Made by a program: the position numbers and the translations under genes
Notes under the pieces: generated by a model
Told to the model about the DNA's origin: nothing
Databases searched by the model: none
Seen by the model: only the letters and a program-made list of their open reading frames with translations
Assembly (NCBI RefSeq): GCF_024585265.1
Contig: NZ_CP036533.1
Location: forward strand, 3,667,001-3,731,000
Direction: 5' to 3'
Length of the DNA stretch: 64,000 nucleotides
Source: Bradyrhizobium sp. WBAH42
Lineage (GTDB): Bacteria; Pseudomonadota; Alphaproteobacteria; Rhizobiales; Xanthobacteraceae
Shown: piece by piece, positions 25,406 through 38,093 of the stretch
How the letters are laid out: each line of letters opens with the position of its first letter
Position numbering within the stretch: position 1 is the stretch's first letter

Positions 25406-26897
25406 GGCCAATCATGAGCCTGATATCGTCGTCATCAAGGACAACAATGCGCTGGTGATCCATGCGCTGGACGAGGCCGCCGAGCGCCTCGGCCTGTATA
25501 TCGGCCAGCCGCTCGCCAATGCGCGGGCGATGTGTCCGGACCTGCGTGTGTTCGACGCCGACCCTGTCGCCGATGCCAAGACGCTCAGCGATATCGCCGA
25601 TTGGTGCGACCGTTTCACGCCGCTGGTGGCGCTCGATGCGCCGCACGGGCTGTTTCTTGACATCACCGGCTGCGCGCATCTGTTCGGCGGCGAGGCGGCG
25701 CTGTTGCGGACATTAGTCCGCGCGCTCTGCCGGCAAGGCTTTGCCGTCAGCGCGGCGATCGCCGGCACCTCGATCTGCGCCCGCACGCTGACGCGGCAGG
25801 CATCCGGCACCATCGTTGCCGATGGCGGCGAGGCGGAGGCGATCAGGTCGTTTCCAGTCTCCGCGCTCGGTGCAGGTGAAGCCATCACCACCGGCCTGCG
25901 CCGCGCCGGGCTGAAGACCATCGGCGATGTCGCATCGCGCAGCGCCTCCGAAATCACGGCGCGGTTCGGCGCGCGCTTCTCCACGCTGCTCGCCCATGCG
26001 CTGGGGCAGGGCGATGCGCCGATCAGCCCGCGAAAACCGCTGCCCGATTACATCGTGGAAAAACGCTTTGCCGAGCCGATCGCGACCGACACCATGATCG
26101 CGATGACGCTGTCGCGGCTGGCCGACACGCTTGTTACGTCCATGGAGAAGCAGGGCAAAGGCGCACGGCGACTTGAAGCGGCATTCTTCCGCACCGATGG
26201 CGTGGTGCGCACGATCACGGTCGAAACCGGACGTCCCGTGACGCGAAGCGCCGTGATCGACCGCCTGTTCCGCGAGCGGCTCGATGCAATCGCAGATCCC
26301 CTCGATCCCGGCTTCGGCTTCGACATGGTGCGGTTGTCGGCGAGCCGCACCGAGACCGTGGTGCAGGAGCAGCGCGATCTCGATGCCCATGTCCACGACA
26401 ATGACGAACTCGCCGCGCTGATCGACCGCATCGCCGCGCGCATCGGGGGAAAACGCGTCGTCGTGCACCTGCCGCAGGATACCCACATCCCCGAAAGCGC
26501 GGTGCTGGCCGCATCGGCGCAGCATCATCTCGCGGCTGCCATGCAGGCGGAATGGCCTGTTCGTACCGAGAGCGAGCCGCCGCTGCGTCCCTTGCGGCTG
26601 TTCGACAAGCCGGAGCCGATCAAGGTGCCGTTCGCGACCGTGCCCGATGGCCCGCCGCATCAATTCACCTGGCGCCGCGCGCTGCATGCGGTGGTGCGGG
26701 TGGAGGGCCCCGAGCGCATCGCGATGGAATGGTGGCGGCAGGACGGCAAGCAGCTGACGCGGGATTATTTCCGCATCGAGGATGCCGAGGGCCTGCGCTT
26801 CTGGATCTTTCGCGACGGTCTCTATGAAGGCGAGGTGTTCGACGGTGACGGCAAGCCTGCGTCTCCCGGCTGGTATGTGCACGGTCTCTTCGCATGA
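25302..26897 (+). CDS. imuB: ImuB, Y-family polymerase homologue (catalytically dead hub)
   Basis: A 531-residue Y-family DNA polymerase homologue. In the family it binds the beta clamp and recruits ImuA and ImuC but does not polymerise. The N-terminal strand reads LSLWLPRLPIDR where active Pol IV has acidic metal-binding residues, so the first catalytic Asp is missing here, as expected. Family blocks DITGCAHLFGGE and AGTSICARTLTRQ are present. I chose ATG 25302 (MSASSVNRRR). It overlaps the imuA end by 104 bases and the imuC start by four (ATGA), so the three genes form a coupled operon behind the LexA box. Confidence 0.9.
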   Translation: MSASSVNRRRILSLWLPRLPIDRIQRFFSSAGLGKANHEPDIVVIKDNNALVIHALDEAAERLGLYIGQPLANARAMCPDLRVFDADPVADAKTLSDIADWCDRFTPLVALDAPHGLFLDITGCAHLFGGEAALLRTLVRALCRQGFAVSAAIAGTSICARTLTRQASGTIVADGGEAEAIRSFPVSALGAGEAITTGLRRAGLKTIGDVASRSASEITARFGARFSTLLAHALGQGDAPISPRKPLPDYIVEKRFAEPIATDTMIAMTLSRLADTLVTSMEKQGKGARRLEAAFFRTDGVVRTITVETGRPVTRSAVIDRLFRERLDAIADPLDPGFGFDMVRLSASRTETVVQEQRDLDAHVHDNDELAALIDRIAARIGGKRVVVHLPQDTHIPESAVLAASAQHHLAAAMQAEWPVRTESEPPLRPLRLFDKPEPIKVPFATVPDGPPHQFTWRRALHAVVRVEGPERIAMEWWRQDGKQLTRDYFRIEDAEGLRFWIFRDGLYEGEVFDGDGKPASPGWYVHGLFA

Positions 26898-29800
26898 ATA
26901 CGCTCAGCTATGCCGAGATTGGCATCACCACCAACTTCTCCTTCCTGCGCGGCGGCTCGGATCCGCGTGCCTATGTGCATCAGGCCAGCGCTCTGGGAAT
27001 TCCGGTGATCGGCATCGCCGACCACAACACGCTCGCCGGCGTGGTGCGTGCCTGGAACGAGCTCGACAATGACGAGGTGCTGCACAAGCCGAAACTGTTG
27101 ATCGGCGCCCGCATCGTCTTCATGGATGGCACGCCCGACATCCTGGTCTATCCACGCGATCGCGCCGCCTATGGCCGGCTGTGTCAGCTCCTCACGAGGG
27201 GCAAGCGCGGCGACGACATCACGCGGATCGAGAAAGGCGAGTGCCGTCTCACCTTCGCCGATCTCCTGGAATTCTCGCAAGGCCAGCTCCTGATCCTGAC
27301 GCTGCCGCATCGTTTCGAGCCGGCGCAGGCGCTGGATGTTCTCGCAAAGCTTAGGGATAGCCGTGCCGAGGGCGTGTGGCTGGCGGCGAGCCTGCTCTAT
27401 CGCGGCGACGACAGGCGGCGCCTCTCGCGGCTCGATGATCTCGCCGCAAAGGCCAAGGTGCCGCTGCTCGCGACCAACGAGGTGCTGTATCACGATCCTC
27501 GCCGCCGTCCGCTTCAGGACGTGCTGACCTGCATCCGGGAAAAGACCACGATCGAGGCGATTGGACGGAAGCTCGAAGCCAATGCCGAGCGCTTCCTGAA
27601 GACGCCGCGCGAAATGGCGCGGCTGTTCCGCGATTTTCCCGAGGCGATCGCAGAGACCATGCGCTTTGCGGACGCAATCGAGTTCTCGCTAGATCAGCTC
27701 AAGTACCAATATCCCGACGAGCCGGTGCCGCCGGGCAAGACCGCGCAGGGGCATCTGGAGGACCTGACCTGGGCGGGCGTCGACAAATATTTCGGCGGCA
27801 AGATCGACGACAAGCTGCGCGCGACCTTGAACAAAGAGCTCGCGCTGATCGCCGAGCTGAAATACGCGCATTACTTCCTCACCGTGCACGACATCGTCCA
27901 CTACGCGCGCAGCCAGAACATTTTGTGCCAGGGCCGCGGTTCGGCAGCGAACTCGGCCGTGTGTTACGTGCTCGGCGTCACCTCGGTCGACCCGACCAAG
28001 GTCGATCTGTTGTTCGAACGCTTCATCTCCAAGGAGCGGCTGGAGCCGCCCGATATCGACGTCGATTTCGAGCATTCGCGCCGCGAGGAGGTGATGCAAT
28101 ATGTCTATCGGCGCTACGGCCGCCACCGCGCCGCGATCATCGCCACCGTCATTCATTATCGCCCGCGCAGCGCCATCCGCGACGTCGGCAAGGCGCTGGG
28201 CCTGACCGAGGACGTCACCGCCGCGCTCGCCGACACCGTCTGGGGCAGCTGGGGCAAAGGCCTCAATGACATGCAGGTCCGCCAGGCCGGGCTCGATCCC
28301 GACAATCCCATGATCAACCTCGCGGTCGAGCTTGCGACCGAGCTGATCGAATTCCCGCGTCACCTGTCCCAGCATGTCGGTGGCTATGTGCTGACCCAGG
28401 ACCGGCTCGACACCTATGTGCCGATCGGCAATGCCGCGATGGACGACCGCACCTTCATCGAATGGGACAAGGACGACGTTGACGCGCTTCATATGATGAA
28501 GGTCGACGTGCTCGCGCTGGGCATGCTGACCTGCATCAGGAAATGTTTCGATCTCATCGACCAGCACAAGGGCGAGCGTTTTGTGCTTGCGAGCGTTCCC
28601 CAAGACGATCCCAACGTCTACGACATGCTGTGCCGCGGGGAATCGCTTGGCGTGTTCCAGGTCGAGAGCCGCGCGCAGATGAACATGCTGCCGCGGCTGA
28701 AGCCGCGCACCTTCTACGATCTCGTCATCGAGGTCGCGATCGTTCGCCCCGGGCCGATCCAGGGCGACATGGTGCATCCCTACTTAAGGCGGCGGAACGG
28801 GCTGGAAAAGGTGAGCTATCCGTCTCCGTCGCCGGACCATGGTGACAAGGACGAGCTTTACAAGGTGCTGCACAAGACGCTCGGTGTTCCGCTGTTCCAG
28901 GAGCAGGCGATGCGCATTGCGATCGAGGCCGCGCACTTCACCTCCGAGGAAGCCAACGGCCTGCGCCGCTCGATGGCGACCTTCCGCAACGTCGGCACCA
29001 TCGGCCAGTACGAGGAGAAGCTGATCGGCAACATGGTCGCCCGCGGCTACGATCCCAATTTCGCCAAAAGCTGTTTTGACCAGATCAAGGGATTTGGCTC
29101 CTACGGCTTTCCGGAGAGCCATGCCGCGAGCTTTGCACAGCTGGTCTACATTTCGTCGTGGCTGAAGCACTATCATCCCGACGCCTTCTGCTGCGGTCTG
29201 TTGAACTCGCAGCCGATGGGCTTTTATGCGCCGGCGCAGATCGTCGGCGATGCCCGCAAGAACGGCGTCGAGGTGCGCGACATCGACGTGTCCTACAGCT
29301 TTGCGCAGAACACGCTGGAAAATACGGATGGCAAATACTGTGCCGTGCGCCTCGGCTTCCGCCAGATCGATGGATTCCACTGGCTGGACGAGGACGAGGA
29401 GAGGCTGAAGCGCTCCCAGCGGTCATTCCGGGGCGACGCGTCAGCATCGAGCCCGGAATCCATAACCACGATCGGGAGTATGGATTCTAAGGTGCGCAAT
29501 TGCGCACCAGAGCTCGCGCCAAGAGGCGCGCCCCGGAATGACGACGTGGAGAGAGTGCCCGATTGGGCCAATCGCATCGTCGCCGCGCGCAACCGCCGTC
29601 CCTTCACCTCGCTGGAAGATTTCGCCCGCGACACCGGGCTGCCCAAGCGCGCGCTGATCCTCTTGGCGGATGCCGATGCGTTCCGCTCGCTCGGGCTCGA
29701 TCGCCGCGAAGCGCTGTGGCAGGTGCGGCGGCTGCCCGACGACGTGCCGCTGCCGCTGTTCGAGGCGGCGACCGCGCGCGAGCAGCCGGACGAAGGCGCA

Positions 29801-30373
29801 AAACCGCTGCCGGTGATGCCGCGCGCCGAGCAGGTGGTCGCGGACTATCAGACCATCAGGCTGTCGCTGAAGGGCCACCCGATGGAATTCTTGCGCGAGA
29901 TGTTGACGCGCGAGCGTATCGTCGCCTGCAAGGAGATCAGCCATGAGAACGAGCGGCGCCGTGTCCGCTGCGCCGGCGTGGTGCTGGTCCGGCAACGCCC
30001 GGGCAGCGCCAGCGGCGTCGTGTTCATGACGCTGGAGGACGAAACCGGCATCGCCAATGTCGTGGTGTGGCCCAAGGTCATGGAGCAGTACCGCAAAGAA
30101 GTGATGGGCGCGAGGCTCATCCTGGTCGAGGGCTACATCCAGAGCAGCCCGGAGAAGGTGACGCATCTGATCGCCCAGCGCATGGTCGACCGCTCGCACG
30201 ATCTGGTCGGATTGTCCAACGATGCGCTAAGCCGCAAGCATCCGGTGCCGGCAGGGGCCACCGTCGTCGAGCCGCTCAACGAAGACCCCCGCGCCCTCGC
30301 GGATAGCCCAGCGCAAAAAATCCGCCACCCCCGCAACGTCCGCATCCTGCCGCCGTCGCGGGATTTTCATTGA
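26894..30373 (+). CDS. dnaE2: ImuC (DnaE2), error-prone DNA polymerase with repeat-encoded insert
   Basis: A 1159-residue C-family polymerase that performs error-prone synthesis in the ImuABC mutasome. The PHP domain is N-terminal (ITTNFSFLRGGSDP, then GIADHNTLAG). The polymerase palm aspartates lie in the PDIDVDF block near residue 390. A helix-hairpin-helix region and an OB fold (GVVFMTLEDETGIANVVVWP) are C-terminal. Residues about 843-883 are odd: they are encoded by a 121-bp palindromic repeat at 29422-29542 that keeps the frame open and falls between two conserved segments (before it GFHWLDEDEE, after it RIVAARNRRPF). This makes the protein some 40 residues longer than expected. Confidence 0.93.
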   Translation: MNTLSYAEIGITTNFSFLRGGSDPRAYVHQASALGIPVIGIADHNTLAGVVRAWNELDNDEVLHKPKLLIGARIVFMDGTPDILVYPRDRAAYGRLCQLLTRGKRGDDITRIEKGECRLTFADLLEFSQGQLLILTLPHRFEPAQALDVLAKLRDSRAEGVWLAASLLYRGDDRRRLSRLDDLAAKAKVPLLATNEVLYHDPRRRPLQDVLTCIREKTTIEAIGRKLEANAERFLKTPREMARLFRDFPEAIAETMRFADAIEFSLDQLKYQYPDEPVPPGKTAQGHLEDLTWAGVDKYFGGKIDDKLRATLNKELALIAELKYAHYFLTVHDIVHYARSQNILCQGRGSAANSAVCYVLGVTSVDPTKVDLLFERFISKERLEPPDIDVDFEHSRREEVMQYVYRRYGRHRAAIIATVIHYRPRSAIRDVGKALGLTEDVTAALADTVWGSWGKGLNDMQVRQAGLDPDNPMINLAVELATELIEFPRHLSQHVGGYVLTQDRLDTYVPIGNAAMDDRTFIEWDKDDVDALHMMKVDVLALGMLTCIRKCFDLIDQHKGERFVLASVPQDDPNVYDMLCRGESLGVFQVESRAQMNMLPRLKPRTFYDLVIEVAIVRPGPIQGDMVHPYLRRRNGLEKVSYPSPSPDHGDKDELYKVLHKTLGVPLFQEQAMRIAIEAAHFTSEEANGLRRSMATFRNVGTIGQYEEKLIGNMVARGYDPNFAKSCFDQIKGFGSYGFPESHAASFAQLVYISSWLKHYHPDAFCCGLLNSQPMGFYAPAQIVGDARKNGVEVRDIDVSYSFAQNTLENTDGKYCAVRLGFRQIDGFHWLDEDEERLKRSQRSFRGDASASSPESITTIGSMDSKVRNCAPELAPRGAPRNDDVERVPDWANRIVAARNRRPFTSLEDFARDTGLPKRALILLADADAFRSLGLDRREALWQVRRLPDDVPLPLFEAATAREQPDEGAKPLPVMPRAEQVVADYQTIRLSLKGHPMEFLREMLTRERIVACKEISHENERRRVRCAGVVLVRQRPGSASGVVFMTLEDETGIANVVVWPKVMEQYRKEVMGARLILVEGYIQSSPEKVTHLIAQRMVDRSHDLVGLSNDALSRKHPVPAGATVVEPLNEDPRALADSPAQKIRHPRNVRILPPSRDFH
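29422..29542 (+). repeat. Palindromic repeat element inserted in-frame in dnaE2
   Basis: 14-bp perfect inverted ends gtcattccggggcg/cgccccggaatgac (29422-29435 with 29529-29542). Inside are a 9-bp inverted pair gaatccata/tatggattc and an 18-bp perfect palindrome ggtgcgcaattgcgcacc (29491-29508). The ends match a dispersed Bradyrhizobium repeat I know from intergenic DNA (memory). It encodes about 40 residues of the polymerase without a stop. Confidence 0.85.
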
Positions 30374-30402
30374 GCGTCGTAAGGCGGGCTGCCCACCACG
30401 CC

Positions 30403-30480
30403 GTCATTGCGAGCGCAGCGAAGCAATCCAGACTGTCCCCGCGGAAAGATGCTGGATTGCTTCGCTACGCTCGCAATGAC
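30403..30480. repeat. 78-bp palindromic repeat, copy C
   Basis: Arms at 30403-30431 and 30452-30480 with one mismatch, 30 bases after the dnaE2 stop. Confidence 0.92.
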
Positions 30481-30521
30481 GAGTTTGCTGACGGCGATCG
30501 CGCGCCACACTCTCAGCTGCC

Positions 30522-30611
30522 GTAGGGTGGGCAAAGGCGCGTAAGCGCCGTGCCCACCTTCTGGGATCTCGTCGCGAAAGCGGTGGGCACGCTTCGCTTT
30601 GCCCACCCTCC
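30522..30611. repeat. GTGGGCAAAG-type inverted repeat, copy 1
   Basis: Outer arms gtagggtgggcaaag (30522-30536) and its near-complement at 30597-30611 (one mismatch), with an inner gcgccgtgcccacc/ggtgggcac pair. A second copy is at 57429-57518. Confidence 0.9.
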
Positions 30612-30637
30612 AAGTTCGTCGATGATGATGCCGCCCC

Positions 30638-31408
30638 TCAAAAATTCACCCGGTTCGAGATCGCACCATCCACGACGAGATTCGAACCCGTGGTGAATCC
30701 CGACACCGGGCTTGCCAGAAACACCGCCGCGTTCGCGATCTCCTGCGGCGTCGCCATGCGGCCGGTCGGATTGCGCTTCATCGCGTCCTGGTACCGCTCC
30801 GGCATGTTCTTCTCGATCGTCTCCCAGACGCCGCCCTTGAAATAGACGGTGCCGGGCGACACGACATTCACGCGGATCTTCTTCTTCGCGTATTGCCGCG
30901 CCAGTCCCTTGGCCATGTGGATCAGCGCGGCCTTGATCGGGCCGTAGGAGCCGGCCGCGTCCGCCTGCGCCGCGGCGATCGACGAGACGATCACGAAGGC
31001 CGCATCGCCGCCTTCGGCGCCGCTTGCCTCGAGGAACGTCCGGGCGGCATCGAAGGCGTGCACGGCGCCGAGCACGTCGAGCCGGAAATTCTGCTCCCAG
31101 GATGCGGGATCGTGCCCTTGCGCCATTGCGCCGGCATTGGAAAACAGCAAGTCGATGCCGCCGAGCGCTTTTCCAGCCGTCTCGATCCAGCTTTTCAGCG
31201 CCGCGCCGTCGGTGACGTCGACCGTGCCGCCGGTGGCGTTGATGCCGCTCGCCTTCAACTCCGCGACGGTTGCCGCAACTTGATCGGCGTTGCGCGCGCA
31301 CACCGCGACATTGGCACCTTCACCGGCCAGCGTCGCCGCAATCGCCCGCCCGATGCCGCGCGTGCCGCCGAGCACGACGGCGTTCTTGCCCTTGAGACCG
31401 AGATCCAT
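30638..31408 (-). CDS. SDR-family oxidoreductase
   Basis: A 256-residue short-chain dehydrogenase/reductase. The NAD(P)-binding motif is GGTRGIG near residues 14-20. NNAG is replaced by the variant SNAG near 90. Catalytic Ser (VSSIA) and the Y-x3-K pair (YGPIK) are in place, and a C-terminal GSNLVVDGAISNR block is usual for classical SDRs. The substrate cannot be told. It sits alone between two palindromic repeats. Confidence 0.88.
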   Translation of the reverse strand: MDLGLKGKNAVVLGGTRGIGRAIAATLAGEGANVAVCARNADQVAATVAELKASGINATGGTVDVTDGAALKSWIETAGKALGGIDLLFSNAGAMAQGHDPASWEQNFRLDVLGAVHAFDAARTFLEASGAEGGDAAFVIVSSIAAAQADAAGSYGPIKAALIHMAKGLARQYAKKKIRVNVVSPGTVYFKGGVWETIEKNMPERYQDAMKRNPTGRMATPQEIANAAVFLASPVSGFTTGSNLVVDGAISNRVNF

Positions 31409-31476
31409 TGTTGGCTCCTTTTTGGTGGTCGCAGGGACTGTAGCTGTTTCGAGAGACGCCCAGAAGCCCCCACGTC

Positions 31477-31561
31477 GTCATTGCGAGCGCAGCGAAGCAA
31501 TCCAGATTGCATCCGCAGAAACAGTCTGGATTGCTTCGTCGCAAGGGCTCCTCGCAATGAC
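31477..31561. repeat. 78-bp-type palindromic repeat, copy D (degenerate)
   Basis: The left arm is intact at 31477-31505. The right arm at 31526-31561 is lengthened by seven bases (gtcgcaagggctcct replaces the usual centre), so this copy has diverged. Confidence 0.88.
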
Positions 31562-31581
31562 GCGGAGAGACGCGGGACTCC

Positions 31582-31869
31582 TCACTCCGGCGCAGCCCCC
31601 ACCGGCGGGCCACCGGGCGGGCGGTGCAGGAAGGTCAGCGAGGCATAGGCGCCGGCCCAGGAGCCGATCGCGGCGAAGGCGACATAGAAGGCGTTCTCGG
31701 TGTAGCTGATCACGGCGTAGGAGGAGAGCAGGTACCAGACCGCGCTCCAGTTCGCGGCGGGGATGCGCTTGCGCGCGATCACGGCCGAGGTGAACATGAC
31801 ATAGACGGCATCGGTGGCCGCTGTCGCGATGAACACGGCACCTGCGATGAGGGGATCGATGGCGGCCAT
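31582..31869 (-). CDS. Small integral membrane protein, function unknown
   Basis: A 95-residue protein with three likely membrane segments: residues 7-28 (IAGAVFIATAATDAVYVMF), about 40-62 (ANWSAVWYLLSSYAVISY) and about 62-80 (AFYVAFAAIGSWAGAYASL). The C-terminus is Pro/Gly-rich. I do not recognise a named family, though the composition and hydrophobic pattern are those of a real protein. It lies between palindrome copy D and an AGCATGATCC repeat, divergent from the CoA-transferase gene. Confidence 0.7.
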   Translation of the reverse strand: MAAIDPLIAGAVFIATAATDAVYVMFTSAVIARKRIPAANWSAVWYLLSSYAVISYTENAFYVAFAAIGSWAGAYASLTFLHRPPGGPPVGAAPE

Positions 31870-31908
31870 TGCATTCCCTTATGTGCTGATGGATGGTCGC
31901 GAAACTAC

Positions 31909-31982
31909 AGCATGATCCGGAAGAATGTGCAGCGGTTTTCCGACGCGACAAACGCGGAACGCGCTTGCGCGGAGATCATGCT
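31909..31982. repeat. AGCATGATCC-type repeat, copy 1
   Basis: agcatgatc at 31909-31917 and its exact complement gatcatgct at 31974-31982, with an inner agcggttttccg segment shared with the copy at 63792. It lies in the 5' region of the CoA-transferase gene, ending 25 bases before its ATG. Confidence 0.8.
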
Positions 31983-32006
31983 CAACTGCAAGGGAGAGAA
32001 GTGGCC

Positions 32007-33407
32007 ATGCAAAGCCCCGCCGATATTCTCAAGGATATCTGGACCTCCGCAGGTGGCGATCAGGCCGCGCTCGGCCGCGTGCGGCTGACCGGCGAGGAGC
32101 CGCAAATCCCGTCCTCGTTTCGCGTTGCCGTCGCCGGCCAGACCACGATCGCGGCGGCCGGCCTTGCCGCCGCCGAGATATGGAAGCTGCGCAGCGGCGA
32201 GGCGCAGGACGTCTCCGTCGACATGCGCCATGCCGTCGCCGAATGCCGTTCCGAGCGTTATCTGCGCCGCGACGACAAGCCACCGCCACCGGCCTGGGAC
32301 GCCATCGCCGGCGTCTACAGAACCGGCGATGGCCGTTTCGTTCGCTGCCACACCAACTTTCCGCATCACCGCGACGCCGTCTGCAAGGTGCTCGACTGCG
32401 AGCCCGAGCGCGAGAAAGTACAGGCCGCATTGATGCAGTGGAAGGGCGAGGATTTCGAAAGCGCGGCCTATGCCGCGGGCGGCGTCGTCGCCTTGATGCG
32501 GTCCTACGACGAATGGTCCGCGCACCCGCAGGCGCGCGCGCTCGCCGAGTTGCCGCTGCTCTCGATCGAGAAGATCGGCGAGGCGCCGCCAAAGCCGTGG
32601 CCAAAAGGCGATCGTCCGCTCTCAGGTCTTCGCGTGCTCGATCTCTCCCGCGTCATCGCAGGTCCCGTCGCCGGCCGCACGCTCGCTGCGCACGGTGCGG
32701 ACGTGCTGCTGGTATCAGGACCGGATCTGCCCGCGATCGACTGGCTCACCATCGACACCGGCCGCGGCAAGCTCACCACCTTCATCGAACTGAAGAGCGA
32801 GGCCGGCAGGGCGCAGCTGCGCGGGCTGTTGAAGGACGCCGACATCTTCTCGCAAGGCTATCGTCCGCGCGCGCTCGCCGCGCTCGGCTTTGCGCCGGAG
32901 CACGCAGCGCAGATCAATCCCGGCATCGTCTATGTCACGCTGTCGGCCTATGGCCACGCCGGCCCCTGGGCCGAGCGGCGCGGCTTCGACTCCCTGGTGC
33001 AGACCACGACGGGCTTCAACCATGCCGAAGGCCAGGCCGCCGGCATCGATGGCCCCAAGGAATTGCCGGCACAGATGCTCGACCACGCCACCGGCTATCT
33101 GATGGCGTTCGGCGCGATGATGGCCAAGGCACGCCAGGTGCGCGAAGGCGGCAGCTGGCACGTGCGCGTATCGCTGGCGCAGACGGGGCGCTGGCTGTGG
33201 AATCTCGGCCGGCTCGAGGGCGGATTGAATACCCCGGATACTACGGGAGAGGCCGTACATGCTGCGTTCATAGAACGCATGCAATCTGGCTTCGGCACCT
33301 TGAAGGCGGTGCAGCATTCCGCACTGCTGTCGAAGACGCCGGCGCAATGGAGCCGTCCGGCGATGCCGCTCGGCAGTCATCCGGCGCACTGGCCGGCGCG
33401 AAGCTGA
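32007..33407 (+). CDS. CaiB/BaiF (family III) CoA-transferase
   Basis: A 466-residue protein of the CaiB/BaiF group, which moves CoA between carboxylic acids. The conserved LSGLRVLDLSRVIAGPVAGRTLA block lies near residue 200 and GYRPRALAALGF near 285. The stretch VYVTLSAYGHAGPWAERRGFD near 310 matches the family core. An N-terminal part of about 190 residues precedes this and looks like a second, diverged CaiB half. I chose ATG 32007, with AAGGGAGAG before it; the open frame starts at 31893 inside the repeat. The acyl substrate is unknown. Confidence 0.85.
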   Translation: MQSPADILKDIWTSAGGDQAALGRVRLTGEEPQIPSSFRVAVAGQTTIAAAGLAAAEIWKLRSGEAQDVSVDMRHAVAECRSERYLRRDDKPPPPAWDAIAGVYRTGDGRFVRCHTNFPHHRDAVCKVLDCEPEREKVQAALMQWKGEDFESAAYAAGGVVALMRSYDEWSAHPQARALAELPLLSIEKIGEAPPKPWPKGDRPLSGLRVLDLSRVIAGPVAGRTLAAHGADVLLVSGPDLPAIDWLTIDTGRGKLTTFIELKSEAGRAQLRGLLKDADIFSQGYRPRALAALGFAPEHAAQINPGIVYVTLSAYGHAGPWAERRGFDSLVQTTTGFNHAEGQAAGIDGPKELPAQMLDHATGYLMAFGAMMAKARQVREGGSWHVRVSLAQTGRWLWNLGRLEGGLNTPDTTGEAVHAAFIERMQSGFGTLKAVQHSALLSKTPAQWSRPAMPLGSHPAHWPARS

Positions 33408-33552
33408 CATGAAGCTGACGTGTCGCAAAATTTTAACGCAAACGGATAGGGGCGAGGCGTTTTTTAGGTTGTTTGAACTCCCAATTCGGCACTATTAGCG
33501 CGACCGATCAGGCCGTCATTTGCCGAGATCGTCGCAGACACGACCGGGCCCC

Positions 33553-34803
33553 ATGGTAGTTGAGAATACCAAGCGATTGCAGGTGCTTACAAAACAACGG
33601 GTGATCGCATCCGTAGTTTTACTAGCTCTCGCCGGCGCCGGTGCCGGAGCGTACGGCTTCTTCTCTTCGGGGGCGAAGGAAAAGAAGCACTCCGAAATCT
33701 CCAGCCAGTCGCGCAGGAATGCGCAGACCTTCACGCCGACGCCGTCCGAATGGGCGACGCTGACGATCGAGCCGGTCGCCGCCAGGAGCTTCCGCGCCGA
33801 GTATGTCACCGAGGGCAAGGTCGCAGTCGACGAGGACCGCTCGACCCCGGTGTTCTCGCCCTATGCAGGCCGTGTCACCAAGCTGCTCGCAAAGCCGGGC
33901 GAGACGCTGAAGCAAGGTCAACCGCTGTTTACGATCGAGGCCGCCGAGACCGTGCAGGCCCAGAACGATTTCATCGCGGCGATGACTTCGCAGAACAAGG
34001 CGAAGTCGGCGCTCGAGCTTTCCGACATCCAGTTCAAGCGCGCCAAGGACCTCTACGAGGGCCATGCCATTCCGCTGAAGGATTACCAGCAGGCGGAAGC
34101 GGCCCAGGTGCAGGCGCGCAACGACATGCGCTCTTCTGTGACGGCGCTGGAAGCCGCGCGCAACAAGCTGCGCATCCTCGGCTTCACCGACGAGGCGATC
34201 AGGACGTTCCAGGAAAAAGGCGTCATTGACCGGGAGATCACGATCTATTCGCCGATCTCCGGCACGGTCGTGCAGCGCAAGATCGGCCCGGGCCAATACG
34301 TCAATTCCGGTGCGAGCGATCCGGTCTTCGTGGTCGGCGACCTTTCCACGGTCTGGCTCACCGCCTTCGTGCGCGAGAGCGATGCGGCCGCGGTGTGCAT
34401 CGGGCAGGACATCACCGTCAACGTGATGGCGCTGCCGGGCCGTCCGTTCAGCGCCAAGATCAATTACGTTGCCGCCGCGATCGACCCCGCCACCCGCCGC
34501 CTGTTGGTCCGCGCCACGATCGACAACAAGGACGGGCTGCTCAAGCCGGAAATGTTCGCGAACGTCACGATCTATTCGGCCGGCGACCGCGCCGCGCCGG
34601 CGGTGCCGAAGCAGGCGCTGATCTACGAGGCCGACAAGGTCCGCCTCTGGGTCGCGCGTGAGGACAAGTCGGTCGAGCTGCGCCAGATCAAGACCGGTCT
34701 CATCAACGGCAATCTCGTCGAGGTCACCAGTAATCTGAAGCCCGGCGAGCAGATCGTCACCAAAGGCAGTCTGTTCATCGACCGCGCGGCGTCCGGCAGC
34801 TGA
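33553..34803 (+). CDS. RND efflux periplasmic adaptor (CzcB/CusB-like)
   Basis: A 416-residue membrane-fusion protein. It has an N-terminal membrane anchor (residues about 15-35), a lipoyl/barrel-sandwich part split around an alpha-helical hairpin (SPYAGRVTKLLAKPGETLKQGQ near 100; SPISGTVVQRKIGPGQYV near 235), and beta-barrel and membrane-proximal parts after that. It would link the following RND pump to an outer-membrane channel. Two starts are possible, ATG 33520 and 33553; I favour 33553, as the added 11 residues are not signal-like. The pump gene starts 29 bases later. Confidence 0.88.
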   Translation: MVVENTKRLQVLTKQRVIASVVLLALAGAGAGAYGFFSSGAKEKKHSEISSQSRRNAQTFTPTPSEWATLTIEPVAARSFRAEYVTEGKVAVDEDRSTPVFSPYAGRVTKLLAKPGETLKQGQPLFTIEAAETVQAQNDFIAAMTSQNKAKSALELSDIQFKRAKDLYEGHAIPLKDYQQAEAAQVQARNDMRSSVTALEAARNKLRILGFTDEAIRTFQEKGVIDREITIYSPISGTVVQRKIGPGQYVNSGASDPVFVVGDLSTVWLTAFVRESDAAAVCIGQDITVNVMALPGRPFSAKINYVAAAIDPATRRLLVRATIDNKDGLLKPEMFANVTIYSAGDRAAPAVPKQALIYEADKVRLWVAREDKSVELRQIKTGLINGNLVEVTSNLKPGEQIVTKGSLFIDRAASGS

Positions 34804-34832
34804 TCGACGACCCAAGAAAATTGAAGACCTGA

Positions 34833-37949
<3,117 letters not shown>

Positions 37950-37952
37950 TCG

Positions 37953-38001
37953 TCAGAACCCGTAGAGCCGCGCCGGATTGTCGACCAGGATCTTCTTGCG
38001 C
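37953..38001. repeat. Left 49-bp direct repeat flanking the island
   Basis: It is identical over 49 bases to 42511-42559. Read on the minus strand it encodes the last residues of the amidohydrolase (KKILVDNPARLYGF and stop). It starts 3 bases after the RND stop. Confidence 0.95.
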
Positions 38002-38093
38002 TTTCCGGCCGGCGATCTGGCAGAGAGGGTAAGATCGACGGGGTCGAGGCCGAGGAGAGGCACAATTTTTGATTGCTGCTCTACTATTTGACT

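Noticed and set aside
24455..25411. Extension of the radical SAM frame to 730 residues
   Set aside because: It runs antisense through imuA and past the LexA box.
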